Below are positions 50,841-59,334 of a stretch of 64,000 bases of DNA, piece by piece (the first letter of the stretch is position 1; every line of letters starts with the position of its first letter). Source of the DNA: Asanoa sp. WMMD1127 (GTDB taxonomy: Bacteria; Actinomycetota; Actinomycetes; Mycobacteriales; Micromonosporaceae); contig NZ_JARUBP010000001.1 of the NCBI RefSeq assembly GCF_029626225.1, positions 7,502,001 through 7,566,000 on the forward strand, given 5' to 3'. A program made the translations under genes and the position numbers. The notes beneath the pieces are model-generated. The model had not been told where the DNA came from. It ran no database searches and was given only the letters and a program-made list of their open reading frames with translations.

Positions 50841-52115
50841 TCAGGCCGCGTGGGTGGCGGGTGGGTCGGCGAGGCGGGCCGCGACGGCGTACGCCTGGGT
50901 GCGGATCTCCGGAATGGCCGTTGTCTCCCACCAGCGGCCTCGGCGGAGGCTGCCCAGCACGTGCAGGCCCTCGACCGGACTGCCGTCGCGGCCGGTCGGG
51001 TGGCCCGCCGCGTCGACGTCGATGCCCAGCCCGAGCGGGTCCGCGCGGGCCAGCCCGTCGGCGACCAGGGTGCGGACCAGGGACAGGCCGGCCGGGTGGC
51101 CCGGACCCGTGCAGTTGACGACCGCGTCGAAAGGCCAGGGCCCCGAGTCGCCGACGGTCACCTCGAAGCCGCGTGGCACGGTGCGGATGTCGGTCACCCG
51201 GCCCGCGGCGACGACCAGCGCGCCCGACGAGCGCGCCGCCGCGATCGTGGCCGCCACCGGCGGGGCGCAGCGGTGCCGGTGCACCTCCCACCAACGGGCC
51301 AGGTGGCGCAGGAAGCGGCGTCGCTCCTCGTCGGTCAGGCCGGCCCAGACCTCGTCGACCCGCGGCCGCAGCGCGTCGACGGTGGCCCGCCAGTCGGTGC
51401 TGCGGCGCAGTTCGCGCAGCAGCGCGCGCAGCCCCGGCGGAAGGTCGGCCGACAGCGCCACCGGGGCCGCCTGATCGGTGTGCGCCCGGGGCAGCAGCCC
51501 GTGGCGGGAGACCGCGACGATCCGGCCCGTGTGGCCGCGGGCGAGCAGGGTGAGCACCGCGTCGACCGCGGTCAGGCCGGTGCCGAGCAGCAGGACGCGG
51601 TCCGGTGCGGCGATCCGGTCGAGGGCGCCGGGCGTCCAGGGCAACGGCACGTAGCCGGGCGCCCGACGCACGCCGACCGCGGCCGCGGCCGGGAAGACCG
51701 GCGGGGGTGGGCCGAGCGCCAGCACCACGTCGGAGGCCCGCCGGGTGGTGCCGTCGCTCAGCTCGACCGCCCAGCGCCCCGCCCCCGCCGGCCGCACCCG
51801 CAGCGCACGCCGGGCGATGTGCGGCACCGCACCGAGCCGCTGCGCCAGATAGTCGCCGTAGCCGCCGCGTGGCTGGAACGAGTCGCCGCTACATCGGGCC
51901 CAGGCGGCGAAGTCGCCGGGCGCGCAGGGGTCGACCGACATCGAACCCGCGCGGGAGTTGAGCAGGTGGCTCGGCTCGCGGGTGGCATAGGCTGAGCCCG
52001 GCCCCAGCGCGGCGGCGGGGTCGACGACGACCACCGGGCGTCCACTGTGCCGGCTGACGGCGATCGCCGCCAGGGCTCCGGCCGGACCACCGCCGATGAC
52101 GATCACTGGCTCCAT
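50841..52115 (-). CDS. FAD/NAD(P)-binding protein
   Basis: 424 residues. N-terminal FAD site PVIVIGGGPAGALAAIAV, a second dinucleotide motif VLLLGTGLTAVDAVLTLLARG (about 178-198) and the AVVNCTGPG segment. Resembles FAD_NAD_binding_9 proteins (HI0933/SidA-like), oxidoreductases of unknown substrate. ATG 52115. Divergent from the SBP56 relic with operator C between them, so it probably belongs to the same sulfur-responsive set. Confidence 0.82.
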   Translation of the reverse strand: MEPVIVIGGGPAGALAAIAVSRHSGRPVVVVDPAAALGPGSAYATREPSHLLNSRAGSMSVDPCAPGDFAAWARCSGDSFQPRGGYGDYLAQRLGAVPHIARRALRVRPAGAGRWAVELSDGTTRRASDVVLALGPPPPVFPAAAAVGVRRAPGYVPLPWTPGALDRIAAPDRVLLLGTGLTAVDAVLTLLARGHTGRIVAVSRHGLLPRAHTDQAAPVALSADLPPGLRALLRELRRSTDWRATVDALRPRVDEVWAGLTDEERRRFLRHLARWWEVHRHRCAPPVAATIAAARSSGALVVAAGRVTDIRTVPRGFEVTVGDSGPWPFDAVVNCTGPGHPAGLSLVRTLVADGLARADPLGLGIDVDAAGHPTGRDGSPVEGLHVLGSLRRGRWWETTAIPEIRTQAYAVAARLADPPATHAA

Positions 52116-52136
52116 AGCGCACCACCGCCCTAAAAT

Positions 52137-52153
52137 CCTATAGACATAGTAGG
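52137..52153. promoter_or_regulatory. Sulfur-regulon operator C
   Basis: CCTATAGACATAGTAGG, the third CCTA-N9-TAGG site, in the divergent promoter between the FAD protein and the SBP56 relic. Arms are shorter than in sites A and B, but the 17-bp spacing is identical. Confidence 0.6.
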
Positions 52154-52185
52154 TTATCGGCGGACGCCGACAGAGGAGTGCCGCG

Positions 52186-53098
52186 ATGCCGTTGTGGAAG
52201 CCCGACCCGACCTTCTACCCCTCGCCGCGCCAGGCGGTCGGCGCGCCGGCCGAAAAGCTGGCCTACGTCGCCGCGTTCGACCGGTCCGCCGAGAAGCCCG
52301 ACGCCATCGCGGTGCTCGACGTCGACGAGACGTCCGACAGCTACGGCCGCGTCGTCGGCTGGACCGATCTGCCCTACAAGGGCGACGAGCTGCACCACTT
52401 CGGCTGGAACGCCTGCAGCAGCGCGCTCTGCCCCTCGTCGCCGCACCCGCACGTCGAGCGCCGCTACCTGATCGTGCCCGGGCTGCGCTCGTCGCGGATC
52501 TACGTGCTCGACACCAAGGACGACCCGCGTGCGCCCAGCATCGTGCGCACCATCGAGCCCGCCGAGCTGGCCAGGGCCGGCTACTCCCGGCCGCACACCG
52601 TGCACTGCGGCCCCGAGGGCATCTACGTCTCCAACCTCGGCGGCGCCGACGGCGCGGAGGCTCGATGATCGAGGACGGGCTGGTCGGCGAGCTGCTGCTC
52701 GGCCGGAAGTACGGCCACGCGATCCACTTCTTCGACCTGCGCAAGCGCCGCCACCTGCAGACCCTCGACCTCGGCGACCAGCACCAGATGGCGCTCGAGC
52801 TGCGCCCGGCCCACGACCCGACGATGGAATACGGCTTCGTCGGCGGCAGATGGTCGAGGTGTCCCGCGACGGTCGCCGGGTCTACGTCACCAACTCGCTC
52901 TACGGCGCGTGGGACGACCAGTTCTTCCCCGACGGCGTGGGCGCCTGGGCCGCCCGCCTCGACGTCGATCTCGACAACGGCGGCATCACGCCCGATCCCC
53001 GGTTCTTCCCGCACGGCGACGACTTCCGCGGGTTGCGCGTGCACCAGACGAGGCTGCAGGGCGGAGACGCCTCGTCGGACTCATACTGCTTCCCGTGA
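52186..53098 (+). pseudogene. Selenium-binding protein/methanethiol oxidase (SBP56), internally deleted
   Basis: Normal SBP56 is about 460 residues; it oxidises methanethiol. Here the N-terminal part (KPDPTFYPSPRQAV, CSSALCPSSPHPHVERRYL) is intact to GGADGAEA, where a stop follows. A +1-frame piece then resumes with MIEDGLVGELLLGRKYGH, HLQTLDLGDQHQMALELRPAH, and after a further junction (GFVGG to QMVEVSRDGRRVYVTNSLYG) the true C-terminus GGDASSDSYCFP appears. Two internal segments (about 45 and 130 codons) are missing. ATG 52186 follows operator C. Confidence 0.85.
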
Positions 53099-53739
53099 GT
53101 TGGGTGGAGATCGCGACCCTCGCCGGCCTCGGAGCGTTCCACGGCCTCAACCCGGGCATGGGGTGGCTGTTCGCGGTCGCCATCGGGCTGCAGGAGCGGT
53201 CCGCCGTGGCGGTGGTCAAGGCGCTGGTCCCGATCGCCGCCGGCCACGCGCTGTCGGTGCTGGTCGTGGCCGGGCTCGTCGAGGGCCTGCGGTCGGTGCT
53301 GGCGACCCGCGTGGTCGCGATCGCCGGCGGTCTCGTGCTGGTCGGCTTCGGACTGTGGCGGGCGCTGTCCCGCCGGCACTTCACCTGGGCCGGCATGCGG
53401 CTGACACCGTGGCAGCTGACCGGCTGGTCGTTCCTGATGTCGTCGGTGCACGGGGCCGGTCTGATGCTCGTGCCCGTGCTGGTCGCCAACCCGCCGCCCG
53501 GCCTGCACCAGGACCACGTGCTGCACGCCCCGGCCGACCCCAGTGCCCTGCTCTGGCAGGGTCTCGCGGCGACCACCGTGCACACCGTGGCCATGGTCAC
53601 GGCGGCGGGGGCGGTCGGGCTGCTCGTCTATCGGGTGCTGGGGCTCGAGGTGCTCCGCCGCGCCTGGGTCAACCTCGATCTGGTGTGGGCGGTGGCGCTG
53701 ATCGGCTCGGGCGCCGCCGCGGTCGCCCTCACCCTTTGA
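53095..53739 (+). CDS. Membrane protein accompanying SBP56 (NicO/HupE-like)
   Basis: 214 residues, six predicted helices. His-containing motifs GAFHGLNPGMGWLFAV, AAGHALS, SSVHGAGLM and TTVHTVAM recall NicO/HupE metal transporters. I recall this protein next to SBP56 in other actinobacteria. GTG 53095 overlaps the relic's TGA by 3 nt. Role unknown; may move a metal or sulfur species for methanethiol oxidase. Confidence 0.72.
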   Translation: MSWVEIATLAGLGAFHGLNPGMGWLFAVAIGLQERSAVAVVKALVPIAAGHALSVLVVAGLVEGLRSVLATRVVAIAGGLVLVGFGLWRALSRRHFTWAGMRLTPWQLTGWSFLMSSVHGAGLMLVPVLVANPPPGLHQDHVLHAPADPSALLWQGLAATTVHTVAMVTAAGAVGLLVYRVLGLEVLRRAWVNLDLVWAVALIGSGAAAVALTL

Positions 53740-54220
53740 GCGAGCCGGTGCGCTTGGCCGTCGGGTCGGTGGCCACGCAGGTGACCCCACGATCGCCCGA
53801 GGTCCACGACAGCTGGCTCGGGTGCAGGTAGAACAACTCCACCTTGTCGTCGGCGACCGACGACGGCGCGTAGGTCTCGAACCGCTTCAGGCACTCCTGC
53901 TGCGCCTGCCGCCCCAGCGCCGCGTCGCCCGGGTAGGGCCCGGCCGGCAGCGCGAAGATGGCGAACACCTCGCCCTCGTGCGGCTGCTCGCACGGCAGCA
54001 CCGGCAGCCCGGCCAGGTCGTCCGTCTCCTTGAGACCGTCGACACAGTGGCCGACGGCCAGCTTGGCCGCCGACACCTCGCCACCCGACGCGGAGTCGCC
54101 CGCGTTGCCGAGGGCGACCGCGGCGCCGACGACCGCCGCCACGACGATGACCACGGCGAACAGCACGCCGAAGACCAGCAGGCCGCGGGCGGGCGCCGGT
54201 GGGGGTGACGGTTGCGACAT
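53729..54220 (-). CDS. Septum formation family protein
   Basis: 163 residues: Pro-rich cytoplasmic N-terminus, one membrane helix (about 14-36) and an outside Septum_form domain with Cys pairs (GHCVDG, PCEQPHEGEVFA, QECLKRF, TCVATDP). ATG 54220. Its 3' end overlaps the convergent membrane-protein gene by 11 nt. Assigned from domain pattern; link to cell division is only by family name. Confidence 0.8.
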   Translation of the reverse strand: MSQPSPPPAPARGLLVFGVLFAVVIVVAAVVGAAVALGNAGDSASGGEVSAAKLAVGHCVDGLKETDDLAGLPVLPCEQPHEGEVFAIFALPAGPYPGDAALGRQAQQECLKRFETYAPSSVADDKVELFYLHPSQLSWTSGDRGVTCVATDPTAKRTGSLKG

Positions 54221-54281
54221 CACGCGCGGGAAGGTAGCACCGCGACGGGTGCCGGGCGAGCCTTGTGACACGATCGCGGCC

Positions 54282-55055
54282 ATGTTGCGCAGCGTCCACG
54301 ACCGCGCCGAGCTTGCCGCGTTGCTTCGCAAGGACGCCGCTCTGCACGCGTACGAGCTGGGCGACCTCGACGACTTCTTCTGGCCGTACACGACCTGGTA
54401 TCGCCTGCGGGACACGCTGGCGCTGCTCTATCACGGCCAGCCCACGCCGACGCTGCTCGCCTTCGGCGCCGACGAGCCGCTGGGCGACCTGCTCGCCGCG
54501 CTGCGCCCGCTGCTGCCGCGCGCCTTCTACGCCCACCTCTCCCCCGGCGCCGGTGTCGCGCTCGCGCCCGCGTACACCAGGGAGCACGACGGCGGGCCGC
54601 ACCTGAAGATGGCGCTGGGCGGCGCGCCGCTCGGCCCGGCGGAGGGCGAGCCGCTCGGCCCGGCCGACCTGGCGGAGCTGGAGGACCTCTACGCGGCGGC
54701 GTACCCCGGGAACTGGTTCGACCGCCGCATGCTGGAGACGGGCCAGTACGTCGGGATCCGCCGCGCGGGCCGGATCGTGGCGGTGGCCGGTGTGCACGTG
54801 TGGTCGCCGGTCTACCGGGTGAGCGCGATCGGCAACGTCACCGTCCACCCGGACCGGCGCGGTCAGGGACTGGCCCAGCGGGTCACCGCCGCCCTCTGCC
54901 ACCGGCTGCGCGCGACCACCGACGTGGTCACCCTCAACGTCAAGACGGACAACGCCGCCGCCGTGGCCGCGTACCGGAAGATCGGCTTCACCACCGTGGG
55001 CCACTACGAGGAGGCCACCTACGTTTCGGCCAGCGCCGAAGGATCCCGCGCCTAG
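54282..55055 (+). CDS. GNAT family N-acetyltransferase
   Basis: 257 residues. N-terminal adaptor half (1-120), then the GNAT core with IGNVTVHPDRRGQGLAQRVTAAL (acetyl-CoA loop RRGQGLA near 191-197) and NAAAVAAYRKIGFTTVGHYEE at the end. Substrate unknown. ATG 54282. The next gene, EamA, starts 9 nt downstream. Confidence 0.87.
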   Translation: MLRSVHDRAELAALLRKDAALHAYELGDLDDFFWPYTTWYRLRDTLALLYHGQPTPTLLAFGADEPLGDLLAALRPLLPRAFYAHLSPGAGVALAPAYTREHDGGPHLKMALGGAPLGPAEGEPLGPADLAELEDLYAAAYPGNWFDRRMLETGQYVGIRRAGRIVAVAGVHVWSPVYRVSAIGNVTVHPDRRGQGLAQRVTAALCHRLRATTDVVTLNVKTDNAAAVAAYRKIGFTTVGHYEEATYVSASAEGSRA

Positions 55056-55064
55056 CGTGACGGC

Positions 55065-55958
55065 GTGAAGATCGTCGCCGCCATCGCCACCACCGTCTTT
55101 CTCTGGGCCTCCGCGTTCGTCGCCATCCGCCACGTCGGCGCCGACGTCCGCCCGGGCGCGCTGGCCCTGGGTCGCCTCCTCGTCGCGGCCGCCCTGCTGG
55201 GCGTGCTGGTCGCGGCCGGCGGACCGCGATGGCCGGACCGGTCCGCCTGGCCGCGCCTGGCGATCTGCGGTGTCGCCTGGCTCGGCGTCTACAACGTCGC
55301 CCTCAACGCGGCGGAGCGCCGGGTCGACGCCGGCACCGCCGCCATGGTGGTCAACCTCGGGCCGGTGCTGATCGCCGTGCTCGCCGGGCTGTTCCTGGGC
55401 GAAGGCTTCCCGCGGACCCTGCTGCTCGGCGTGGCCACCGCGTTCGCCGGCACCGTGCTGATCGGGGTCGCCGCCGCCGGCGAGGCCCGGGCCGACCCCT
55501 GGGGCGTGGTGCTGTGCCTCGTCGCCGCGGCCGGCTATGCGGTCGGGGTGGTCGCCCAGAAGCCGCTGCTGGCCGGCGGTGACGCGCTCACCGTCACGTT
55601 CCTGGTCACGGTGGTCGGCGCCGCGGCCTGCCTGCCGTTCGCGGGTCAGCTCGTCGCCGATGTCCGCGACCCGGCCACCGCCGCCTGGGTGGGCTACCTC
55701 GGCGCCGGGCCGACCGCGCTGGCGTTCACCACCTGGGCGTACGCCCTGGCCCGGACCGACGCCGGCCGGCTCGGCGCCACCACGTACCTCGTACCCCCGC
55801 TGGTGGTCGTGCTCGCGTGGGTGACGCTGCGCGAGGTGCCGGCAGTCCTCGCCCTCGTCGGCGGCCTGCTCTGCCTCGCCGGCGTCGCGGCGGCCCGGAC
55901 GAAGCGCTTGACCCCCACGCGACGTGAGGGTGTTGAGTTGACGGCGGAGAGGGGGTGA
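55065..55958 (+). CDS. EamA/DMT superfamily transporter
   Basis: 297 residues, ten membrane helices in two EamA repeats. First repeat starts VFLWASAFVAIRHV; repeat end NVALNAAERRVDAGTAAMVVNLGPVLIAVLAG; second repeat ends GPTALAFTTWAYALARTDAG. Efflux of amino acids or metabolites is typical. GTG 55065. A MerR-type operator lies inside its 3' end. Confidence 0.9.
   Translation: MKIVAAIATTVFLWASAFVAIRHVGADVRPGALALGRLLVAAALLGVLVAAGGPRWPDRSAWPRLAICGVAWLGVYNVALNAAERRVDAGTAAMVVNLGPVLIAVLAGLFLGEGFPRTLLLGVATAFAGTVLIGVAAAGEARADPWGVVLCLVAAAGYAVGVVAQKPLLAGGDALTVTFLVTVVGAAACLPFAGQLVADVRDPATAAWVGYLGAGPTALAFTTWAYALARTDAGRLGATTYLVPPLVVVLAWVTLREVPAVLALVGGLLCLAGVAAARTKRLTPTRREGVELTAERG
55911..55931. promoter_or_regulatory. 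MerR-type operator for the TipAS gene
   Basis: ACCCCCAC-GCGAC-GTGAGGGT (7 of 8 paired bases) overlaps a TTGACC -35 element (55908-55913); the next possible -10 (TTGAGT, 55933) is 19 nt away, the stretched spacing typical of MerR-activated promoters. The gene starts 34 nt further on. Confidence 0.6.
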
Positions 55959-55964
55959 GTCGCG

Positions 55965-56717
55965 ATGGGTTACCTGGTCAGCCAGGTCGCGGCCCTGGCC
56001 GGTGTCACGGTGCGCACGTTGCACCACTACGAGACGACCGGGCTGCTCGTGCCGGGTGAGCGGACGGCCGCGGGCTACCGCGTCTACTCCGACGCCGACC
56101 TGGAGCGGCTGCAGCAGATCCGGTTCTACCGGGAGCTGGGCTTCAGCCTCGACGAGATCGCGTCGTTGCTGGACACCGCCGATCCGCGGGAGCACTTCCG
56201 CCGCCAGCACCGGCTGCTGCTGGAGCGGATCAAGAAGTTGTCCGAGATGGTGACCGCCATCGAGTTCGCAATGGAGGCACAGAAAGTGGGGGTGAACCTG
56301 ACACCCGAGGAGCGGTTCGAGGTCTTCGGTGACTTCGAGCCCGAGCAGTACGCCGAGGAGGCCGAGGAACGCTGGGGCGGCACCGACTCGTACGCCGAGT
56401 CGCAGCGCCGCACCGGTCGCTACAGCAAGGCCGACTGGCTGCGGTTCCGCGCCGAGAGCGAGGACTGGGGCCGCCGGCTCGTCGCGGTGATGGACGGCGG
56501 GCTGCCGGCCGACGGTCCGGAGGCGATGGACCTCGCCGAGGAGCACCGCCAGCAGATCAGCCGCTGGTTCTACGAGTGCACCTTGGAGATCCACACCGGC
56601 CTGGCCGACATGTACGTCGAGGATCCGCGGTTCACGGCGTACTACGAGAAGATCAAGCCGGGTATGGCACGTTTCCTCAACGAGGCGATCCACGCCAACG
56701 CGGTGGCAAGGTCATAA
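55965..56717 (+). CDS. MerR family regulator with TipAS ligand-binding domain
   Basis: 250 residues. N-terminal MerR DNA-binding domain (VSQVAALAGVTVRTLHHYETTGLL, 1-75), a coiled-coil dimerisation helix (about 76-110) and a TipAS antibiotic-recognition domain (about 140-250: EEAEERWGGTDSYAESQRR, then CTLEIHTGLADMYVEDPRF). TipAS binds thiopeptide antibiotics covalently via Cys; here a Cys occurs in YECTLEI. ATG 55965 follows GGAGAGGGGG. Probably drug-inducible and autoregulated. Confidence 0.92.
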   Translation: MGYLVSQVAALAGVTVRTLHHYETTGLLVPGERTAAGYRVYSDADLERLQQIRFYRELGFSLDEIASLLDTADPREHFRRQHRLLLERIKKLSEMVTAIEFAMEAQKVGVNLTPEERFEVFGDFEPEQYAEEAEERWGGTDSYAESQRRTGRYSKADWLRFRAESEDWGRRLVAVMDGGLPADGPEAMDLAEEHRQQISRWFYECTLEIHTGLADMYVEDPRFTAYYEKIKPGMARFLNEAIHANAVARS

Positions 56718-56727
56718 CCTTGGCCAC

Positions 56728-57201
56728 ATGAGTGGTCGCGCGGTCGAAGCCCTCGAGAACGCCGGAGTGGCGCACCGGGTCGTCAACCACGGCCCGGTGC
56801 GCAGCCTCGCCGAGGCCGCCGCGGCCCGCGGGGTCGAGATCCCCGACGTCGTCAAGACCATCGTCGTGCGTCGGGGCGAGGGCGACTTCCTGTTCGTGCT
56901 CGTGCCCGGCGACCGGGTCATCTCGTGGCCCAAGCTCCGCACGCTGCTCGGCGTGAGCCGGTTGTCGATGCCCGACGCGGCGACCGCGTTCGACGCGACC
57001 GGCTACGAGCGGGGCACGATCACCCCGTTCGGCTCGCTCGTGCCCTGGCCGGTGATCGCCGACGAGCGGATGGCGGGCCGGGAGATCACCCTCGGCGCCG
57101 GCGAGCACGGCGTGGCGGTGGCCGTCGACGCGGACACGGCCGTGCGCGTGCTGGGCGCGACCGTCGCCGACGTGTCAGATCCGGAGCAAACCGCTTCATA
57201 A
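56728..57201 (+). CDS. YbaK/EbsC-type aminoacyl-tRNA deacylase
   Basis: 157 residues. YbaK fold: EALENAGVAHRVVNHGPVRSLAEAAAARGVE, then VVKTIVVRRGEGDF (catalytic Lys in the VKT segment, about residue 48) and TITPFGS loop. Removes mischarged amino acids (Cys/Ala on tRNA-Pro). ATG 56728, 10 nt after the TipAS stop. Confidence 0.87.
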   Translation: MSGRAVEALENAGVAHRVVNHGPVRSLAEAAAARGVEIPDVVKTIVVRRGEGDFLFVLVPGDRVISWPKLRTLLGVSRLSMPDAATAFDATGYERGTITPFGSLVPWPVIADERMAGREITLGAGEHGVAVAVDADTAVRVLGATVADVSDPEQTAS

Positions 57202-57349
57202 CCCCTCGTTCACGGCGAGTTCCGGCGGAAGCGATAGGTTCGAAGAGGTGTCCGTCCCACATCGGCGCGCGCCGCTCCGCATGGGGCGCGTGGGCCGGTA
57301 GCGTTCTGCGGGGCGCTGCGCGCCGACGACCGCGACACGAGGGGTACGC

Positions 57350-58882
57350 ATGACAAGCGACCTTGGCCCGGGCAACGAGATCCGGATCAACGGAGACGGC
57401 GGCGACGATCGCAAAGCGCCGCCCGGGGTCGTGGTGATCTTCGGCGCGTCCGGCGACCTCACCGAGCGCAAGCTGATGCCGGCGCTGGCCCGGCTCGCGC
57501 AATATAAGCGGCTGCCCGACGAGTTCCGCCTCGTCGGCGTCGCCCGCAGCCACCTGTCCGACGACGAGTTCCGCAAGCGCTTCCCCGCCGGGCCGGCCGC
57601 CGAAGCGCCGGGCCTGGTGGAGAGCATGCGCTACGTCAGCGGCGCCTACGACGACCCGCAGACCTACGCGCGCCTGCGCGACCTGCTCGACGAGTTCGAC
57701 ACCGACGCTGGCACGGCCGGCAACCGGCTGTTCTACCTCGCCACCCCGCCGCAGGCGTTCGTGCCGATCATCGAGAACCTGGCCGCGGCGGGTCTCAACC
57801 AGCCCGGCTCGCCGGACGGCTCGGCCCGGCTCGTGATCGAGAAGCCCTACGGCCACGACGAGGCCAGCGCCCGCGACCTCGACCACCGGATCCACGCCGG
57901 TTTCGAGGAGAGCCAGGTCTTCCGGATCGACCACTACCTCGGCAAGGACACCGTGCAGAACGTGATGGCGCTGCGGTTCGCCAACACGATCTTCCAGCCC
58001 ATCTGGAACCGCACGTGGATCGACCAGGTGCAGATCACGGTGGCCGAGACGCTCGGCGTCGGCACCCGCGGCGGCTTCTACGAGCACGCCGGCGCGATGC
58101 GCGACATCGTGCAGAACCACGTGCTCCAGGTGCTCGCGCTGGCCCTGATGGAGCCGCCGGCCTCGTTCGCGCCCGAGGCGCTGCGCAACGAGAAGGTCAA
58201 GCTCCTGCAGTCGATCCGGCACCCGTCCGACGGCGACATCGACCGCATCGCGGTCCGCGGGCAATACACGCGCGGCGGCACCAGCGGCGACCTGATGCCG
58301 GGCTACCGCGAGGAGCAGGGCGTCGACCCGCTGTCGCGCACCGAGACCTATGCGGCGATGCGGCTCGACGTCGACAACTGGCGCTGGGCCGGCGTGCCGT
58401 TCTACGTGCGCACCGGCAAGCGGCTGCCGCGCCGGGTCACCGAGGTCGTGCTGCAGTTCACCCGGCCGCCGCACCTGCCGATCAGCGCCGCCCAGGTGAC
58501 CGGGCTGCAGCCCGACGCACTGATCCTGCGCATCCAGCCCGACGAGGGCATCACGCTGCGGTTCGGCGCCAAGGTGCCCGGCCACTCCTTCCGGGTGCGC
58601 ACCGCCACGATGGAGTTCTCCTACGAGTCGACGTTCCGCGAGGAGTCGCCGGAGGCCTACGAGCGGCTCCTGCTCGACGCCCTGATCGGCGACCCGACGC
58701 TGTTCATCCGCTCCGACGAGGTGCTGCAGAGCTGGCGCATCGTCGACCCGATCATCGAGCACTGGGCCGAGAGCACCGGCCGGATCCCGCTCTACGAGGC
58801 CGCGTCCTGGGGCCCCGACGAGGCCGACCAGCTGCTCGCCCGCGACGGCCGGGCCTGGCACAACCCGGGCGGGCGCCGGTGA
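57350..58882 (+). CDS. zwf: Glucose-6-phosphate 1-dehydrogenase
   Basis: Oxidises glucose 6-phosphate with NADP+ at the entry of the pentose phosphate pathway. 510 residues: Rossmann motif [14 protein letters not shown] (about 28-41), EKPYGHD, substrate-binding [13 protein letters not shown] (about 192-204) and [13 protein letters not shown] 57350. The stop overlaps the aroQ GTG (GTGA). No other pentose phosphate gene adjoins, which is unusual for an actinomycete zwf normally near opcA or tkt. Confidence 0.96.
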   Translation: MTSDLGPGNEIRINGDGGDDRKAPPGVVVIFGASGDLTERKLMPALARLAQYKRLPDEFRLVGVARSHLSDDEFRKRFPAGPAAEAPGLVESMRYVSGAYDDPQTYARLRDLLDEFDTDAGTAGNRLFYLATPPQAFVPIIENLAAAGLNQPGSPDGSARLVIEKPYGHDEASARDLDHRIHAGFEESQVFRIDHYLGKDTVQNVMALRFANTIFQPIWNRTWIDQVQITVAETLGVGTRGGFYEHAGAMRDIVQNHVLQVLALALMEPPASFAPEALRNEKVKLLQSIRHPSDGDIDRIAVRGQYTRGGTSGDLMPGYREEQGVDPLSRTETYAAMRLDVDNWRWAGVPFYVRTGKRLPRRVTEVVLQFTRPPHLPISAAQVTGLQPDALILRIQPDEGITLRFGAKVPGHSFRVRTATMEFSYESTFREESPEAYERLLLDALIGDPTLFIRSDEVLQSWRIVDPIIEHWAESTGRIPLYEAASWGPDEADQLLARDGRAWHNPGGRR

Positions 58883-59334
58883 CCTCGGTCTACGTCCTCA
58901 ACGGGCCCAACCTCAACCTGCTCGGCACGCGGCGGCCCGAGGTCTACGGCAACACGACGCTGGCCGACGTCGAGGACCTGTGCCGCCAGGAGGCCGGCAA
59001 TCTCGGGCTGGAGCTCGAGTTCCTGCAGTCCAACCACGAGGGTCAGCTGATCGACTGGGTGCACGAGGCCGGCGCCCGCGTGGCGACCGGCGAGTGCCTC
59101 GGCGCGGTGTTCAACCCCGGCGCCTACACGCACACCTCGATCGCCCTGCACGACGCGATCGAGGGGGCCGCCCTGCCGGTGGTCGAGGTGCACATCTCCA
59201 ACGTGCACGCCCGCGAGGAGTTCCGGCACCGGTCCTACGTCTCGCCGGTCGCCCGCGGGGTCGTGGTGGGTTTCGGCGTCTACGGCTACGTGCTGGCGCT
59301 GCAGGGGCTGCACCACGCGCTGACGGTCAGCTAG
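58879..59334 (+). CDS. aroQ: Type II 3-dehydroquinate dehydratase
   Basis: Third step of the shikimate pathway. 151 residues: [19 protein letters not shown] (active-site Arg and Tyr in RRPEVYG), [20 protein letters not shown] and [11 protein letters not shown] (catalytic His). GTG 58879 overlaps zwf by 4 nt. Its 3' end overlaps the convergent CoA-transferase gene by 8 nt. Confidence 0.96.
   Translation: MTSVYVLNGPNLNLLGTRRPEVYGNTTLADVEDLCRQEAGNLGLELEFLQSNHEGQLIDWVHEAGARVATGECLGAVFNPGAYTHTSIALHDAIEGAALPVVEVHISNVHAREEFRHRSYVSPVARGVVVGFGVYGYVLALQGLHHALTVS

Noticed and set aside
53628-56693. 1021-codon minus-strand open frame
   Set aside because: Covers GNAT, EamA and TipAS genes in antisense; composition is Arg/Gln/Gly/Pro-rich without domains.
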